Below, one piece after another: positions 1-5,431 of a stretch of DNA of 7,077 bases. The stretch is from UKL13-2 sp043773745. Its GTDB lineage: Bacteria > Pseudomonadota > Gammaproteobacteria > Burkholderiales > Usitatibacteraceae. Location of the stretch: the NCBI GenBank assembly GCA_043773745.1, contig JAYVEV010000019.1, forward strand, positions 1-7,077, in the 5' to 3' direction. The position numbers and the translations under genes were made by a program. Within the stretch, counting starts at the first letter, position 1; each line of letters starts with the position of its first letter. The notes beneath the pieces were generated by a model that did no database searches, was not told the DNA's origin, and was given only the letters and a program-made list of their open reading frames with translations.

Positions 1-647
1 CCATGGAACCGGCCGGGCAAACGCCGCCATGTATCGCTACGCAAAATGCCTTTGTCATGAAATAGGGTATTAATAACGTCAGCTGTTGATTCATGGGCGC
101 CTGAGACCAAAACATACTCTGCACCTAGCTCGATTAAACGCAGGGCCAATTTTTCGATACCCAATCCTTCACCATCCTCATCGTCGCTGAGCATCAGGCG
201 GCGCAATTCGGGCGTGTTTGGGGTGATGACAGTACATTGTGGAATCAATAATTCACGGATGGCTTCGAGCGCTTCCTCGTTGGCGAATTCATCGCCGCGA
301 CCGGCCGCCAAAATGGGATCCAGAATGAGCGGAATCTCGGGGTAGTCGGAGACTATTTCTGCAATGGCGGCGATATTTTCTATGCTGCCCATTGCGCCAA
401 TTTTAAATGCCGCAACAGGAATATCTTCCAAGATGGCGCGCGCCTGATCAGACACCCAATCGGCATCAATAGCGGTTATACCTTCCACGCCGGAAGTATC
501 CTGTACGGTGATGGCAGTAATCACAGACAGCGGGTGACAGCCCATGCTGGCGAGGGTCAAAATATCAGCTTGCAAACCTGCGCCACCCGATGGGTCGGTG
601 GCAGCAAAAGTCAACACGGCGGGCGGCGGTTTATGGAAGTCCGGCAT
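1..647 (-). CDS. thiD: Hydroxymethylpyrimidine/phosphomethylpyrimidine kinase ThiD, 5' part (cut by window edge)
   Basis: ThiD phosphorylates hydroxymethylpyrimidine and its monophosphate to HMP-pyrophosphate in cytosolic thiamin biosynthesis. I translated the minus strand from an ATG at 647-645: 215 complete codons with no stop. Residues 11-29 read VLTFAATDPSGGAGLQADI, the substrate-binding N-terminal signature of the ribokinase-fold ThiD family. Further family hallmarks are SVITAITVQDTSGV (41-54), FKIGAMGS (81-88), LILDPILAAGRGDE (107-120) and the VITPNTPE block (140-147). The frame leaves the window at Phe-His-Gly, exactly where the catalytic GSGC-type anion-hole loop should begin, so about 50-60 C-terminal residues lie to the left. 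It is divergent from the rubredoxin gene. No Shine-Dalgarno sequence precedes the ATG, and a TATAGA hexamer sits 5 nt upstream, which raises the possibility of a leaderless mRNA. A GTG at codon 11 is a less likely start. Family assignment is firm. Confidence 0.95.
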   Translation of the reverse strand, partial: MPDFHKPPPAVLTFAATDPSGGAGLQADILTLASMGCHPLSVITAITVQDTSGVEGITAIDADWVSDQARAILEDIPVAAFKIGAMGSIENIAAIAEIVSDYPEIPLILDPILAAGRGDEFANEEALEAIRELLIPQCTVITPNTPELRRLMLSDDEDGEGLGIEKLALRLIELGAEYVLVSGAHESTADVINTLFHDKGILRSDTWRRLPGRFH

Positions 648-652
648 CAATA

Positions 653-658
653 TCTATA
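653..658 (-). promoter_or_regulatory. Possible -10 element for a leaderless thiD transcript
   Basis: On the minus strand TATAGA (four of six matches to TATAAT, with the key first TA) lies 5 nt upstream of the thiD ATG. A start of transcription at the usual 6-8 nt downstream would fall on the start codon itself. No good -35 hexamer is visible at 16-18 nt spacing. This is inference from spacing and from the missing Shine-Dalgarno sequence. Confidence 0.25.
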
Positions 659-798
659 GTGATCAAATTAGGGTTAAACATGGCAGCTTCAACATGAGAC
701 TTGGCAAAGTGAAGCAATGATAATTGATGCGCGCCAAGAAATCGTCCAATTTCTATCAAAGGCATCTAGTCGGCCTAAAATTCATGCATAGAGGCCAG

Positions 799-821
799 TA
801 CAATATGTATTAAATATTGTA
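799..821. repeat. Perfect 8-bp inverted repeat with 7-nt spacer, possible operator
   Basis: Arm TACAATAT (799-806), spacer GTATTAA (807-813) and arm ATATTGTA (814-821) form a perfect dyad about 70 bp upstream of the rubredoxin ATG. Its size and symmetry fit an operator for a dimeric regulator. An RNA hairpin is possible, but the stem is nearly all A-T and no T-run follows. The 5' half overlaps a -10-like TACAAT. No known operator was recognised. Confidence 0.4.
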
Positions 822-877
822 GCCCCATAAAAACGGGCAAGTTTAAGATGCTGCAGGATGAATCGTCCGCTTTGATC

Positions 878-881
878 AGGA
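878..881 (+). promoter_or_regulatory. Ribosome binding site of the rubredoxin gene
   Basis: AGGA lies 9 nt before the ATG at 891, a slightly long but workable spacing, and supports that start. Confidence 0.55.
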
Positions 882-890
882 AAATTTAGA

Positions 891-1076
891 ATGACAACAG
901 AAACGCCCGGCTACAAAACATGGATGTGCCTCGTTTGTGGCCTGATTTATGATGAGGCGGCAGGCTGGGCTGAAGATGGTATTGACCCAGGCACTCGTTG
1001 GCAAGATGTGCCAATTAGCTGGAGTTGCCCCGAGTGCGGTGCCCGCAAAGATGATTTCGAAATGGTGGAAATTTGA
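891..1076 (+). CDS. rubA: Rubredoxin
   Basis: This 61-residue protein is a small cytosolic one-electron carrier with a single Fe coordinated by four cysteines. Both knuckles are present: C13-L-V-C16-G and C46-P-E-C49-G. Also present are the aromatic and acidic positions typical of rubredoxins: Tyr8 in the GYKTWMC opening, Tyr20-Asp21, the GIDPGTRW segment (30-37), Trp44 and the KDDFE ending. Length matches single-domain rubredoxins. It is divergent from thiD and 256 bp upstream of pilG, so it may have its own transcript or may lead the pil operon. Electron partners cannot be read from the sequence; in other bacteria rubredoxins serve alkane hydroxylases, oxygen or peroxide reductases and cytochrome or photosystem assembly. 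The family call is certain; the symbol is generic. Confidence 0.96.
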   Translation: MTTETPGYKTWMCLVCGLIYDEAAGWAEDGIDPGTRWQDVPISWSCPECGARKDDFEMVEI

Positions 1077-1280
1077 AATTAGGCCAAATTTCTATGCGCA
1101 AAGTAGACACGGGCCGAAAGATTAAATTTCGTCAATTGGCTGACATTATTGCGCTTTCGTATTGTTTCAAAAGAAAAAACGCGATAATCTGATTAATTGA
1201 CCTTGTCAGATAAGTAATTTCGCACGGCTCGCAAGATTGTGACTTTTCATACAGTAAAGTCCCGCAGAGCTTGTTATAAA

Positions 1281-1302
1281 GAGCAACAATAAATAGTTGT
1301 TC
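1281..1302 (+). promoter_or_regulatory. Hairpin candidate in the pilG leader
   Basis: GAGCAAC (1281-1287) can pair with GTTGTTC (1296-1302) over 7 bp including one G-U, closing the 8-nt loop AATAAATA. It ends 30 nt before the pilG start and just after a TATAAA hexamer. It could be a 5'-UTR structure or an operator overlapping the promoter. No T-run follows, so it does not look like a terminator. Confidence 0.35.
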
Positions 1303-1321
1303 ATAAAAAAGGTCTTAATTT

Positions 1322-1326
1322 AGGGA
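1322..1326 (+). promoter_or_regulatory. Ribosome binding site that fixes the GTG start of pilG
   Basis: AGGGA ends 6 nt before GTG at 1333, the best spacing. The nearby ATG at 1328 is only 1 nt away, is out of frame and stops after 11 codons, so the GTG is the real start. Confidence 0.65.
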
Positions 1327-1332
1327 CATGGC

Positions 1333-1752
1333 GTGGCTGAAACCAAAGTCTTATCGGGAGTGAGAGTGATGGTGATCGACGATTCGAACACGATTCGTCG
1401 ATCGGCCGAGATATTTCTCATGCAGGCGGGCTGCCAGGTTATTTTGGCCGAAAACGGTTTCGATGCGCTTGCCAAAATTGCCGACCACCAGCCCGATTTG
1501 ATTTTTGTTGATATTATGATGCCCCGTCTGGATGGCTATCAAACCTGCGCCTTGATCAAGAAGAATGGCAAACATAAGGCAACGCCGGTGATTATGCTGT
1601 CTTCCAAAGATAGTCTTTTTGATCGAGCCCGAGGGCGTATGGTTGGGTCAGATGAGTATTTGACCAAGCCGTTTTCAAAAGAAAGTTTGCTTAAAACAGT
1701 GGAAGCGCACTTGGCGGACCGGCGCGCAGCAGCGCAACCGAATGCAGTTTAG
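1333..1752 (+). CDS. pilG: Twitching motility response regulator PilG
   Basis: This 139-residue protein is a single CheY-like receiver domain with no output domain. It shows the acidic pair D16-D17, the phospho-acceptor D60 in FVDIMMPRLDGYQTCALIK (58-76), the switch Ser in MLSSKD (88-93) and the invariant Lys in LTKPFS (110-115, K112). The D60 block, FDALAKIAD and the SSKD..FD..RGR.VGSD.YLTKPFSKE segment closely match Pseudomonas aeruginosa PilG as I remember it. There PilG is phosphorylated by ChpA and promotes pilus extension and polar signalling. It starts with GTG, chosen because AGGGA sits 6 nt upstream and the receiver fold needs only a short lead. Family length is about 135 residues, so it is complete. 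The gap to pilH is 125 bp. Confidence 0.95.
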   Translation: MAETKVLSGVRVMVIDDSNTIRRSAEIFLMQAGCQVILAENGFDALAKIADHQPDLIFVDIMMPRLDGYQTCALIKKNGKHKATPVIMLSSKDSLFDRARGRMVGSDEYLTKPFSKESLLKTVEAHLADRRAAAQPNAV

Positions 1753-1877
1753 GGTTTGCGATGTTGTCCGGGCGCAATTTCTAAAATCCGTTCAATTTAT
1801 TGAATATACAGAATGCGTTGCAAATTAGGCACAATATAGTGCTTATGACGAAATACCGATATTTTTTGGAGTAAAAC
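1753..1877 (+). other. pilG-pilH gap with three short inverted repeats
   Basis: This 125-bp spacer has TTCAA/TTGAA (1791-1804, loop TTTA), GCAC/GTGC (1829-1842, six-base centre AATATA) and AAATA/TATTT (1851-1864, loop CCGA). TATAGT at 1835-1840 matches five of six -10 positions but no -35 is apparent, so an internal pilH promoter is only possible. The third repeat runs into T-residues directly before the pilH ribosome binding site; its all A-T stem is too weak for a terminator. Confidence 0.35.
1868..1871 (+). promoter_or_regulatory. Ribosome binding site of pilH
   Basis: GGAG lies 6 nt before the pilH ATG at 1878, the clearest such site in the operon together with that of pilJ. It abuts the weak A-T hairpin ending at 1864. 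Confidence 0.7.
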
Positions 1878-2243
1878 ATGGCAGTTAAAAAAATCCTGAT
1901 CGTAGACGATTCACCCACTGAGAGAGCATTCCTTGAGGGTGTTTTAACCAAGGCTGGCTACACTGTCGTGCAGGCGACGAGTGGCGAAGAAGGCGTTGAG
2001 CGCGCTAAGGCTGAAGTGCCTGATCTAATTTTGATGGATGTGGTAATGCCTGGTTTGAACGGTTTCCAAGCTACCCGGGCCATAACACGCGAAGAAGCAA
2101 CCAAGCACGTTCCTGTATTCATCTGCACCACTAAAGATCAAGAAACAGACAAAATTTGGGGCATGCGCCAGGGCGCTAAAGACTATTTGGTCAAACCGGT
2201 TAACGCGGCGGAGTTGTTGTCCAAAATAAAGGCGCTGGGCTAG
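1878..2243 (+). CDS. pilH: Twitching motility response regulator PilH
   Basis: This 121-residue protein is a second single-domain CheY-like receiver. Key residues are the acidic pair D10-D11 in LIVDDSPTE (7-15), phospho-acceptor D54 in LMDVVMPGLNGFQATR (52-67), the T84-T85 switch position, and K106 in YLVKPV. The signature TTKDQETDKIWGMRQGAKDY (84-103) is characteristic of PilH rather than PilG. In P. aeruginosa PilH acts with ChpA to support pilus retraction, or as a phosphate sink that limits PilG signalling. The ATG is set by GGAG 6 nt upstream. Only 19 nt separate its stop from pilI, implying co-transcription. Length and all active-site residues are normal. Confidence 0.95.
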   Translation: MAVKKILIVDDSPTERAFLEGVLTKAGYTVVQATSGEEGVERAKAEVPDLILMDVVMPGLNGFQATRAITREEATKHVPVFICTTKDQETDKIWGMRQGAKDYLVKPVNAAELLSKIKALG

Positions 2244-2262
2244 ACCCAAGCCTCAATTCAAT

Positions 2263-2832
2263 ATGGCCCGCAAAACCAGCCTTCGCGAGTTCCAGCAAAA
2301 TTTTGCGCTAAAGCTGCGTGATCTGTCATCGCGCAAAACGGTGCCGTCGAAGCTTGGCTTTCAAGTGGGCGCGGATAATTATTTTGTTACCTTGTCGGAT
2401 GTTTCCGAGGTCATTCCCGTGCCGCCATATGTTGCGGTGCCGCAAACCCAAGGTTGGTTTCGTGGCGTATCGAATGTACGTGGCAAGCTTTACAGCACCA
2501 TCGATTTTTCAGCGTTCCAAGGCGCGGCTGCAACGACGCTCAGCATGGAGCGGCGGGTCATTTTGATTCATGAAAAACTGATTGAAGGCTCAGGGCTGTT
2601 GGTGAATCGCATGTTGGGTCTGCGTAATCCTGAAACATTCACATTAGAAAGTGGGCCCGATTCCGAGCGGCCGTGGATCAAGGCGCGATATCGCGATCCG
2701 AATGCGGCAATTTGGCTTGAATTGGATTTGAGCGTGTTAGCTAGTGATGCTCGCTTCCTTGAGGTGGGTCTGATGGGCATAGGCCATCTGGGCGGCTTAA
2801 GCGCCTCTCCTATGTCATCAGCGGCTCTATAA
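2263..2832 (+). CDS. pilI: CheW-like adaptor PilI
   Basis: PilI is the scaffold that links the chemoreceptor PilJ to the kinase ChpA at the inner membrane face. The 189-residue protein opens with the family lead MARKTSLREFQ and then a CheW domain from about residue 30. Supporting segments are SEVIPVPPYVAVPQT (48-62), WFRGVSNVRGKLYSTIDF (65-82; the NVRG block matches the NIRG/NLRG receptor-binding motif of CheW proteins) and the beta strands RRVILIHE and GLLVNRMLGL. After the usual domain end at FLEVGL (165-170) comes a 19-residue Gly/Ser/Ala/Met-rich tail of no known function. The ATG lies 19 nt after the pilH stop and has no Shine-Dalgarno sequence, so translational coupling to pilH is likely. 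The start is supported by the conserved opening residues. Confidence 0.92.
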   Translation: MARKTSLREFQQNFALKLRDLSSRKTVPSKLGFQVGADNYFVTLSDVSEVIPVPPYVAVPQTQGWFRGVSNVRGKLYSTIDFSAFQGAAATTLSMERRVILIHEKLIEGSGLLVNRMLGLRNPETFTLESGPDSERPWIKARYRDPNAAIWLELDLSVLASDARFLEVGLMGIGHLGGLSASPMSSAAL

Positions 2833-2959
2833 TTTCATAATCGTCGTCGTGTGAATAAATTTTAGTCAGTTAGCTCTAATCATGTCGTTTTAGGCAATCA
2901 GAACAAAACAAAATAGTCGCAACCCAGCGTACCAAGAGTATTCAGGATCGGAGAAGTCC
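2833..2959 (+). other. pilI-pilJ gap
   Basis: This 127-bp AT-rich spacer has no credible open frame, terminator or promoter that I can support. It contains a short CGT-type triplet run near 2842-2851 and ends with the pilJ ribosome binding site. Confidence 0.4.
2950..2953 (+). promoter_or_regulatory. Ribosome binding site of pilJ
   Basis: GGAG lies 6 nt before ATG at 2960. This matters because it supports the upstream start, and therefore the unusually long N-terminal extension of the receptor. Confidence 0.7.
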
Positions 2960-5335
2960 ATGGCGTTCAAATTACCCACCCCCACCTTTCTAAAAAAAGG
3001 TGATAAGTCAAAGACCACTGCCGCTGGGGCGAATACGCCGATGACGGTTTCTCCAAAGGTTGCAGAAGCTATGGAAAATTCCCCTGTTAAGGCAGAAAAG
3101 AAGCGTGGCTTTTCACTATCGGGCCTATTTGGTAGAAACAAAAAATCGCTATCCAGCAGGTCGTTAGGCGTTCTTAATTCATCAACGGCTACGGGCGCCA
3201 GACCATCGCCATCGACCAATTCAGGTCTCGGCAACACAGGAAATCAAACGCAAAAAATTGCCGTTGCGATTGCCGCCAATAAAATTGCCAAACCCGCCAA
3301 ACCCGTCTCAGGCTTTAAGTTACCGATCATTGGCGACAGGCCTGCAGAACAACAGCTGCCCATCTTGCTTGTTATCGCCGGCTTTTTTTTAGCGCTGACG
3401 ATTGCCGCTGTTTACTTTGATGCGGTTAGCCGTGGCAATAATGCAACCTATACGAACATTACCTCGCAGCTGCAGTTTCACACGCAGCGGCTTGCAAAAT
3501 CTGCGGGTCAAGCCGCACGCGGCGATTCCCTTTCGTTTGCGCAGCTGCAGGATAGCCGCGATGAATTTCAGCGCTATACGGATGTTTTGAACAATGGCGG
3601 ATTCGCTTTTAGCTCCGATGTTCCTAGCGCCAAAACTTCTGAAGAACTTACTTCCAGGCTGACGGAATTAACCAAGCGTTATGCCGAGGCATCAAATTCT
3701 GCAACAGCTATTTTGGCGGCCAAGACCGATTTAATTGATTTGTCGCGCAATATTGCACAAGTACGTTCCGGCTCAGAAGAGCTGGCCGCGCTGTCGCAGG
3801 ACTTAACAGGCTTGATGTTGCAGTCGAATGCGCCGCCCGCACAGGTGCTTAAAGTAAACCGACTGACATTCCTGGCGGAACGTTTGGGCCGCGGGTCGGC
3901 CGAGATTTTGGGCGCTGAAATTATTGATCCGGAAGTCTCCTTCCTGATGGGTAAAGACACCAACGACTTTCGCGAGTTGATTAAGGCGCTGGAGACAGGC
4001 TCAGAGACCCTAGGCATTGCGGCCCTGCGCGATCCGGATGGTAAGTCCCGGGTTGCGAAGCTGCGCGCACAATTTACGACTTTTGAACAAAACATTTCTC
4101 CGATTCTAGGTAATGTCCAAAAGCTTGTCTCGGCGCGCCAATCTGGACGCGCACTGCAGCAAGGCTCAGAGCAATTGCTATCAACGGTGGAGCAGCTACA
4201 AAACGCACTTGCGGCTGAAAAGCAGAATTGGCCGCTTATAACGGCGCTAGTATTTGGTTTACTCGCGTTGATTGTGCTGGGGTTCATTGCCGCCGTATTC
4301 TTGAGCGACGCGCGTAAACGTGCTGGTGCGTCCGAAGCGGAGAACAAACGAAACCAGGAAGCTATTTTGCGTTTGCTGAACGAGATGGGCGATTTGGCTG
4401 ACGGTGATTTGACGATTCGCGCGAAAGTGACTGAAGATATCACCGGCGCAATCGCCGACTCGATGAACTACACCATTGATGAATTGCGCACGCTGGTAAC
4501 GGGGGTAAATAACGCGTCCAATTCGGTATCGGTTAAATCCCAGCAGGCGCAGGCCGTGTCCGTGCAATTGCTTGATGCAGCTGAAAAACAGTCGGTTGAG
4601 ATTCAGGGCACAACGCAAGATGTGTTGAAAGTGGCCGAAACTCTTACGCTGGTATCGGCCTCTGCCGAAGAGTCGTCTCATGTGGCTATGCGGTCCTTGG
4701 CGGCCGCTGATAAAGGCCGTTTGGCCGTGCAGAATTCAATTACCGGCATGAACGATATCCGTGAGCAGATCCAGGAAACATCCAAGCGTATTAAACGTCT
4801 TGGCGAATCCTCGCAGGAGATTGGCGAGATTGTTGAGCTGATTTCCGATATCACCGAGCAAACAAACGTGCTGGCGCTGAACGCGGCAATTCAAGCGGCG
4901 TCAGCGGGTGAGGCGGGTCGAGGCTTCTCAGTGGTTGCGGAGGAGGTGCAGCGGCTGGCAGAGCGCTCAGCAGAGGCAACAAAGCAGATTGGCGCAATTG
5001 TGAAAACGATTCAGGCTGATACACAAGATGCGGTGGCCGCTATGGAAAAATCAACTACGGGCGTGGTCGAAGGGGCCAAGCTGTCAGATGCTGCCGGTCA
5101 AGCATTGACGGAGATTGATTCAGTTACCAAAAATCTAGCTGAATTGATTCAGAAAATTTCCTCTGATACGCAAACCCAGGCCTCAAGCGCTAGTAAAGTG
5201 GCGCGGAATATGCAGGATATTTTGGAAATTAATCGTCAAACAACGATGGGTACGCAACAAACCGCCAGCTCCATTAAAGAGTTGGCCGATGTGGCCTCTG
5301 ACCTGAAGGCGTCAGTATCGGGCTTTAAACTATAA
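2960..5335 (+). CDS. pilJ: Type IV pilus chemoreceptor PilJ (methyl-accepting chemotaxis protein)
   Basis: This 791-residue inner-membrane receptor feeds the Pil-Chp pathway. Order: a 1-132 cytoplasmic extension rich in Lys, Ser, Thr, Pro and Ala; TM1 about 133-153; periplasmic helical sensor about 154-423 with PilJ-type repeats (HTQRLAKSA near 174, FLAERLGRGS near 304); TM2 about 424-447; a HAMP region about 448-515 with ILRLLNEMGDLADGDLT; and the cytoplasmic signalling hairpin. The hairpin tip at 633-670 (EQTNVLALNAAIQAASAGEA followed by GRGFSVVAEEVQRLAERS) binds CheW and CheA proteins. SKRIKRLGESSQEIG (608-622) matches P. aeruginosa PilJ, which is 682 residues as I remember; the surplus is nearly all N-terminal. 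The protein ends at SVSGFKL with no CheR-docking pentapeptide. GGAG 6 nt upstream supports the start. Codon use and frame look normal throughout. Confidence 0.95.
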   Translation: MAFKLPTPTFLKKGDKSKTTAAGANTPMTVSPKVAEAMENSPVKAEKKRGFSLSGLFGRNKKSLSSRSLGVLNSSTATGARPSPSTNSGLGNTGNQTQKIAVAIAANKIAKPAKPVSGFKLPIIGDRPAEQQLPILLVIAGFFLALTIAAVYFDAVSRGNNATYTNITSQLQFHTQRLAKSAGQAARGDSLSFAQLQDSRDEFQRYTDVLNNGGFAFSSDVPSAKTSEELTSRLTELTKRYAEASNSATAILAAKTDLIDLSRNIAQVRSGSEELAALSQDLTGLMLQSNAPPAQVLKVNRLTFLAERLGRGSAEILGAEIIDPEVSFLMGKDTNDFRELIKALETGSETLGIAALRDPDGKSRVAKLRAQFTTFEQNISPILGNVQKLVSARQSGRALQQGSEQLLSTVEQLQNALAAEKQNWPLITALVFGLLALIVLGFIAAVFLSDARKRAGASEAENKRNQEAILRLLNEMGDLADGDLTIRAKVTEDITGAIADSMNYTIDELRTLVTGVNNASNSVSVKSQQAQAVSVQLLDAAEKQSVEIQGTTQDVLKVAETLTLVSASAEESSHVAMRSLAAADKGRLAVQNSITGMNDIREQIQETSKRIKRLGESSQEIGEIVELISDITEQTNVLALNAAIQAASAGEAGRGFSVVAEEVQRLAERSAEATKQIGAIVKTIQADTQDAVAAMEKSTTGVVEGAKLSDAAGQALTEIDSVTKNLAELIQKISSDTQTQASSASKVARNMQDILEINRQTTMGTQQTASSIKELADVASDLKASVSGFKL

Positions 5336-5349
5336 CCCCGGCTTTAACC
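5321..5349 (+). repeat. Short direct repeat across the pilJ stop
   Basis: GGCTTTAAAC (5321-5330, the last pilJ codons) and GGCTTTAACC (5340-5349, just after the stop) are 9/10 identical and 19 bp apart. The unit may be a small local duplication. Its function is unknown and it may be chance. Confidence 0.3.
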
Positions 5350-5380
5350 ACAAGCGCCGAAGGCATTATCTAAAAACTTT

Positions 5381-5431
5381 ATGCCCGACTTGACTCACCA
5401 AATGACCCAGTCAAAACTCCATGGCCGTTAA
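5381..5431 (+). other. 16-codon open frame overlapping the chpA start
   Basis: ATG at 5381 opens a frame encoding MPDLTHQMTQSKLHGR, with TAA at 5429-5431, 8-10 bases inside chpA. It has no Shine-Dalgarno sequence. It could be a leader whose termination helps ribosomes restart at the chpA ATG (5421), or chance. It lies in the 85-nt pilJ-chpA gap, where no promoter or terminator was identified. Confidence 0.2.

Larger units (their letters stand above)
648..890. other. Divergent intergenic region thiD / rubredoxin
   Basis: This AT-rich 243-bp stretch separates the divergent thiD and rubredoxin genes and must hold their promoters. I see no credible open frame. It contains GGCCT (772-776) and AGGCC (792-796) as a weak inverted pair, directly followed by a strong inverted repeat at 799-821. 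TACAAT at 799-804 resembles a -10 box for the rubredoxin direction but has no good partner at -35, so no promoter is called with confidence. Confidence 0.5.
1077..1332 (+). other. Non-coding leader between rubredoxin and pilG
   Basis: This 256-bp AT-rich region has no supported gene. It holds small inverted repeats: GAAATT/AATTTC (1075-1080 and 1087-1092, starting at the rubredoxin stop), GCGCAA/TTGCGC (1096-1101 and 1149-1154) enclosing CGAAA/TTTCG (1115-1119 and 1127-1131), and a better hairpin at 1281-1302. None has the GC stem plus T-run of an intrinsic terminator, so read-through from rubredoxin into pilG is possible. TATAAA at 1275-1280 could be a -10 box for pilG but lacks a clear -35. 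Confidence 0.5.

Noticed and set aside
740..868. Repeated 8-mer AATCGTCC at 740-747 and 861-868
   Set aside because: One 8-bp match in a region this size is expected by chance; flanks do not match.
2890..3237. 115-codon minus-strand frame over the pilJ start
   Set aside because: Antisense to the pilJ extension and its ribosome site; no homology recognised. Also considered as a sign that the extension is non-coding, but pilJ's GGAG and ATG favour the plus strand.
3679..4443. 254-codon open frame on the minus strand inside pilJ
   Set aside because: Ser- and Ala-rich antisense shadow of a clearly coding receptor gene, without family features.
4259..4681. 140-codon minus-strand frame inside pilJ
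   Set aside because: Overlaps the TM2, HAMP and signalling region of pilJ; no recognisable domain.
5371..5386. Possible terminator after pilJ (GGCAT...ATGCC around 5362-5386)
   Set aside because: Only 5 bp of stem with a 14-nt loop and no T-run; the genes are probably co-transcribed.
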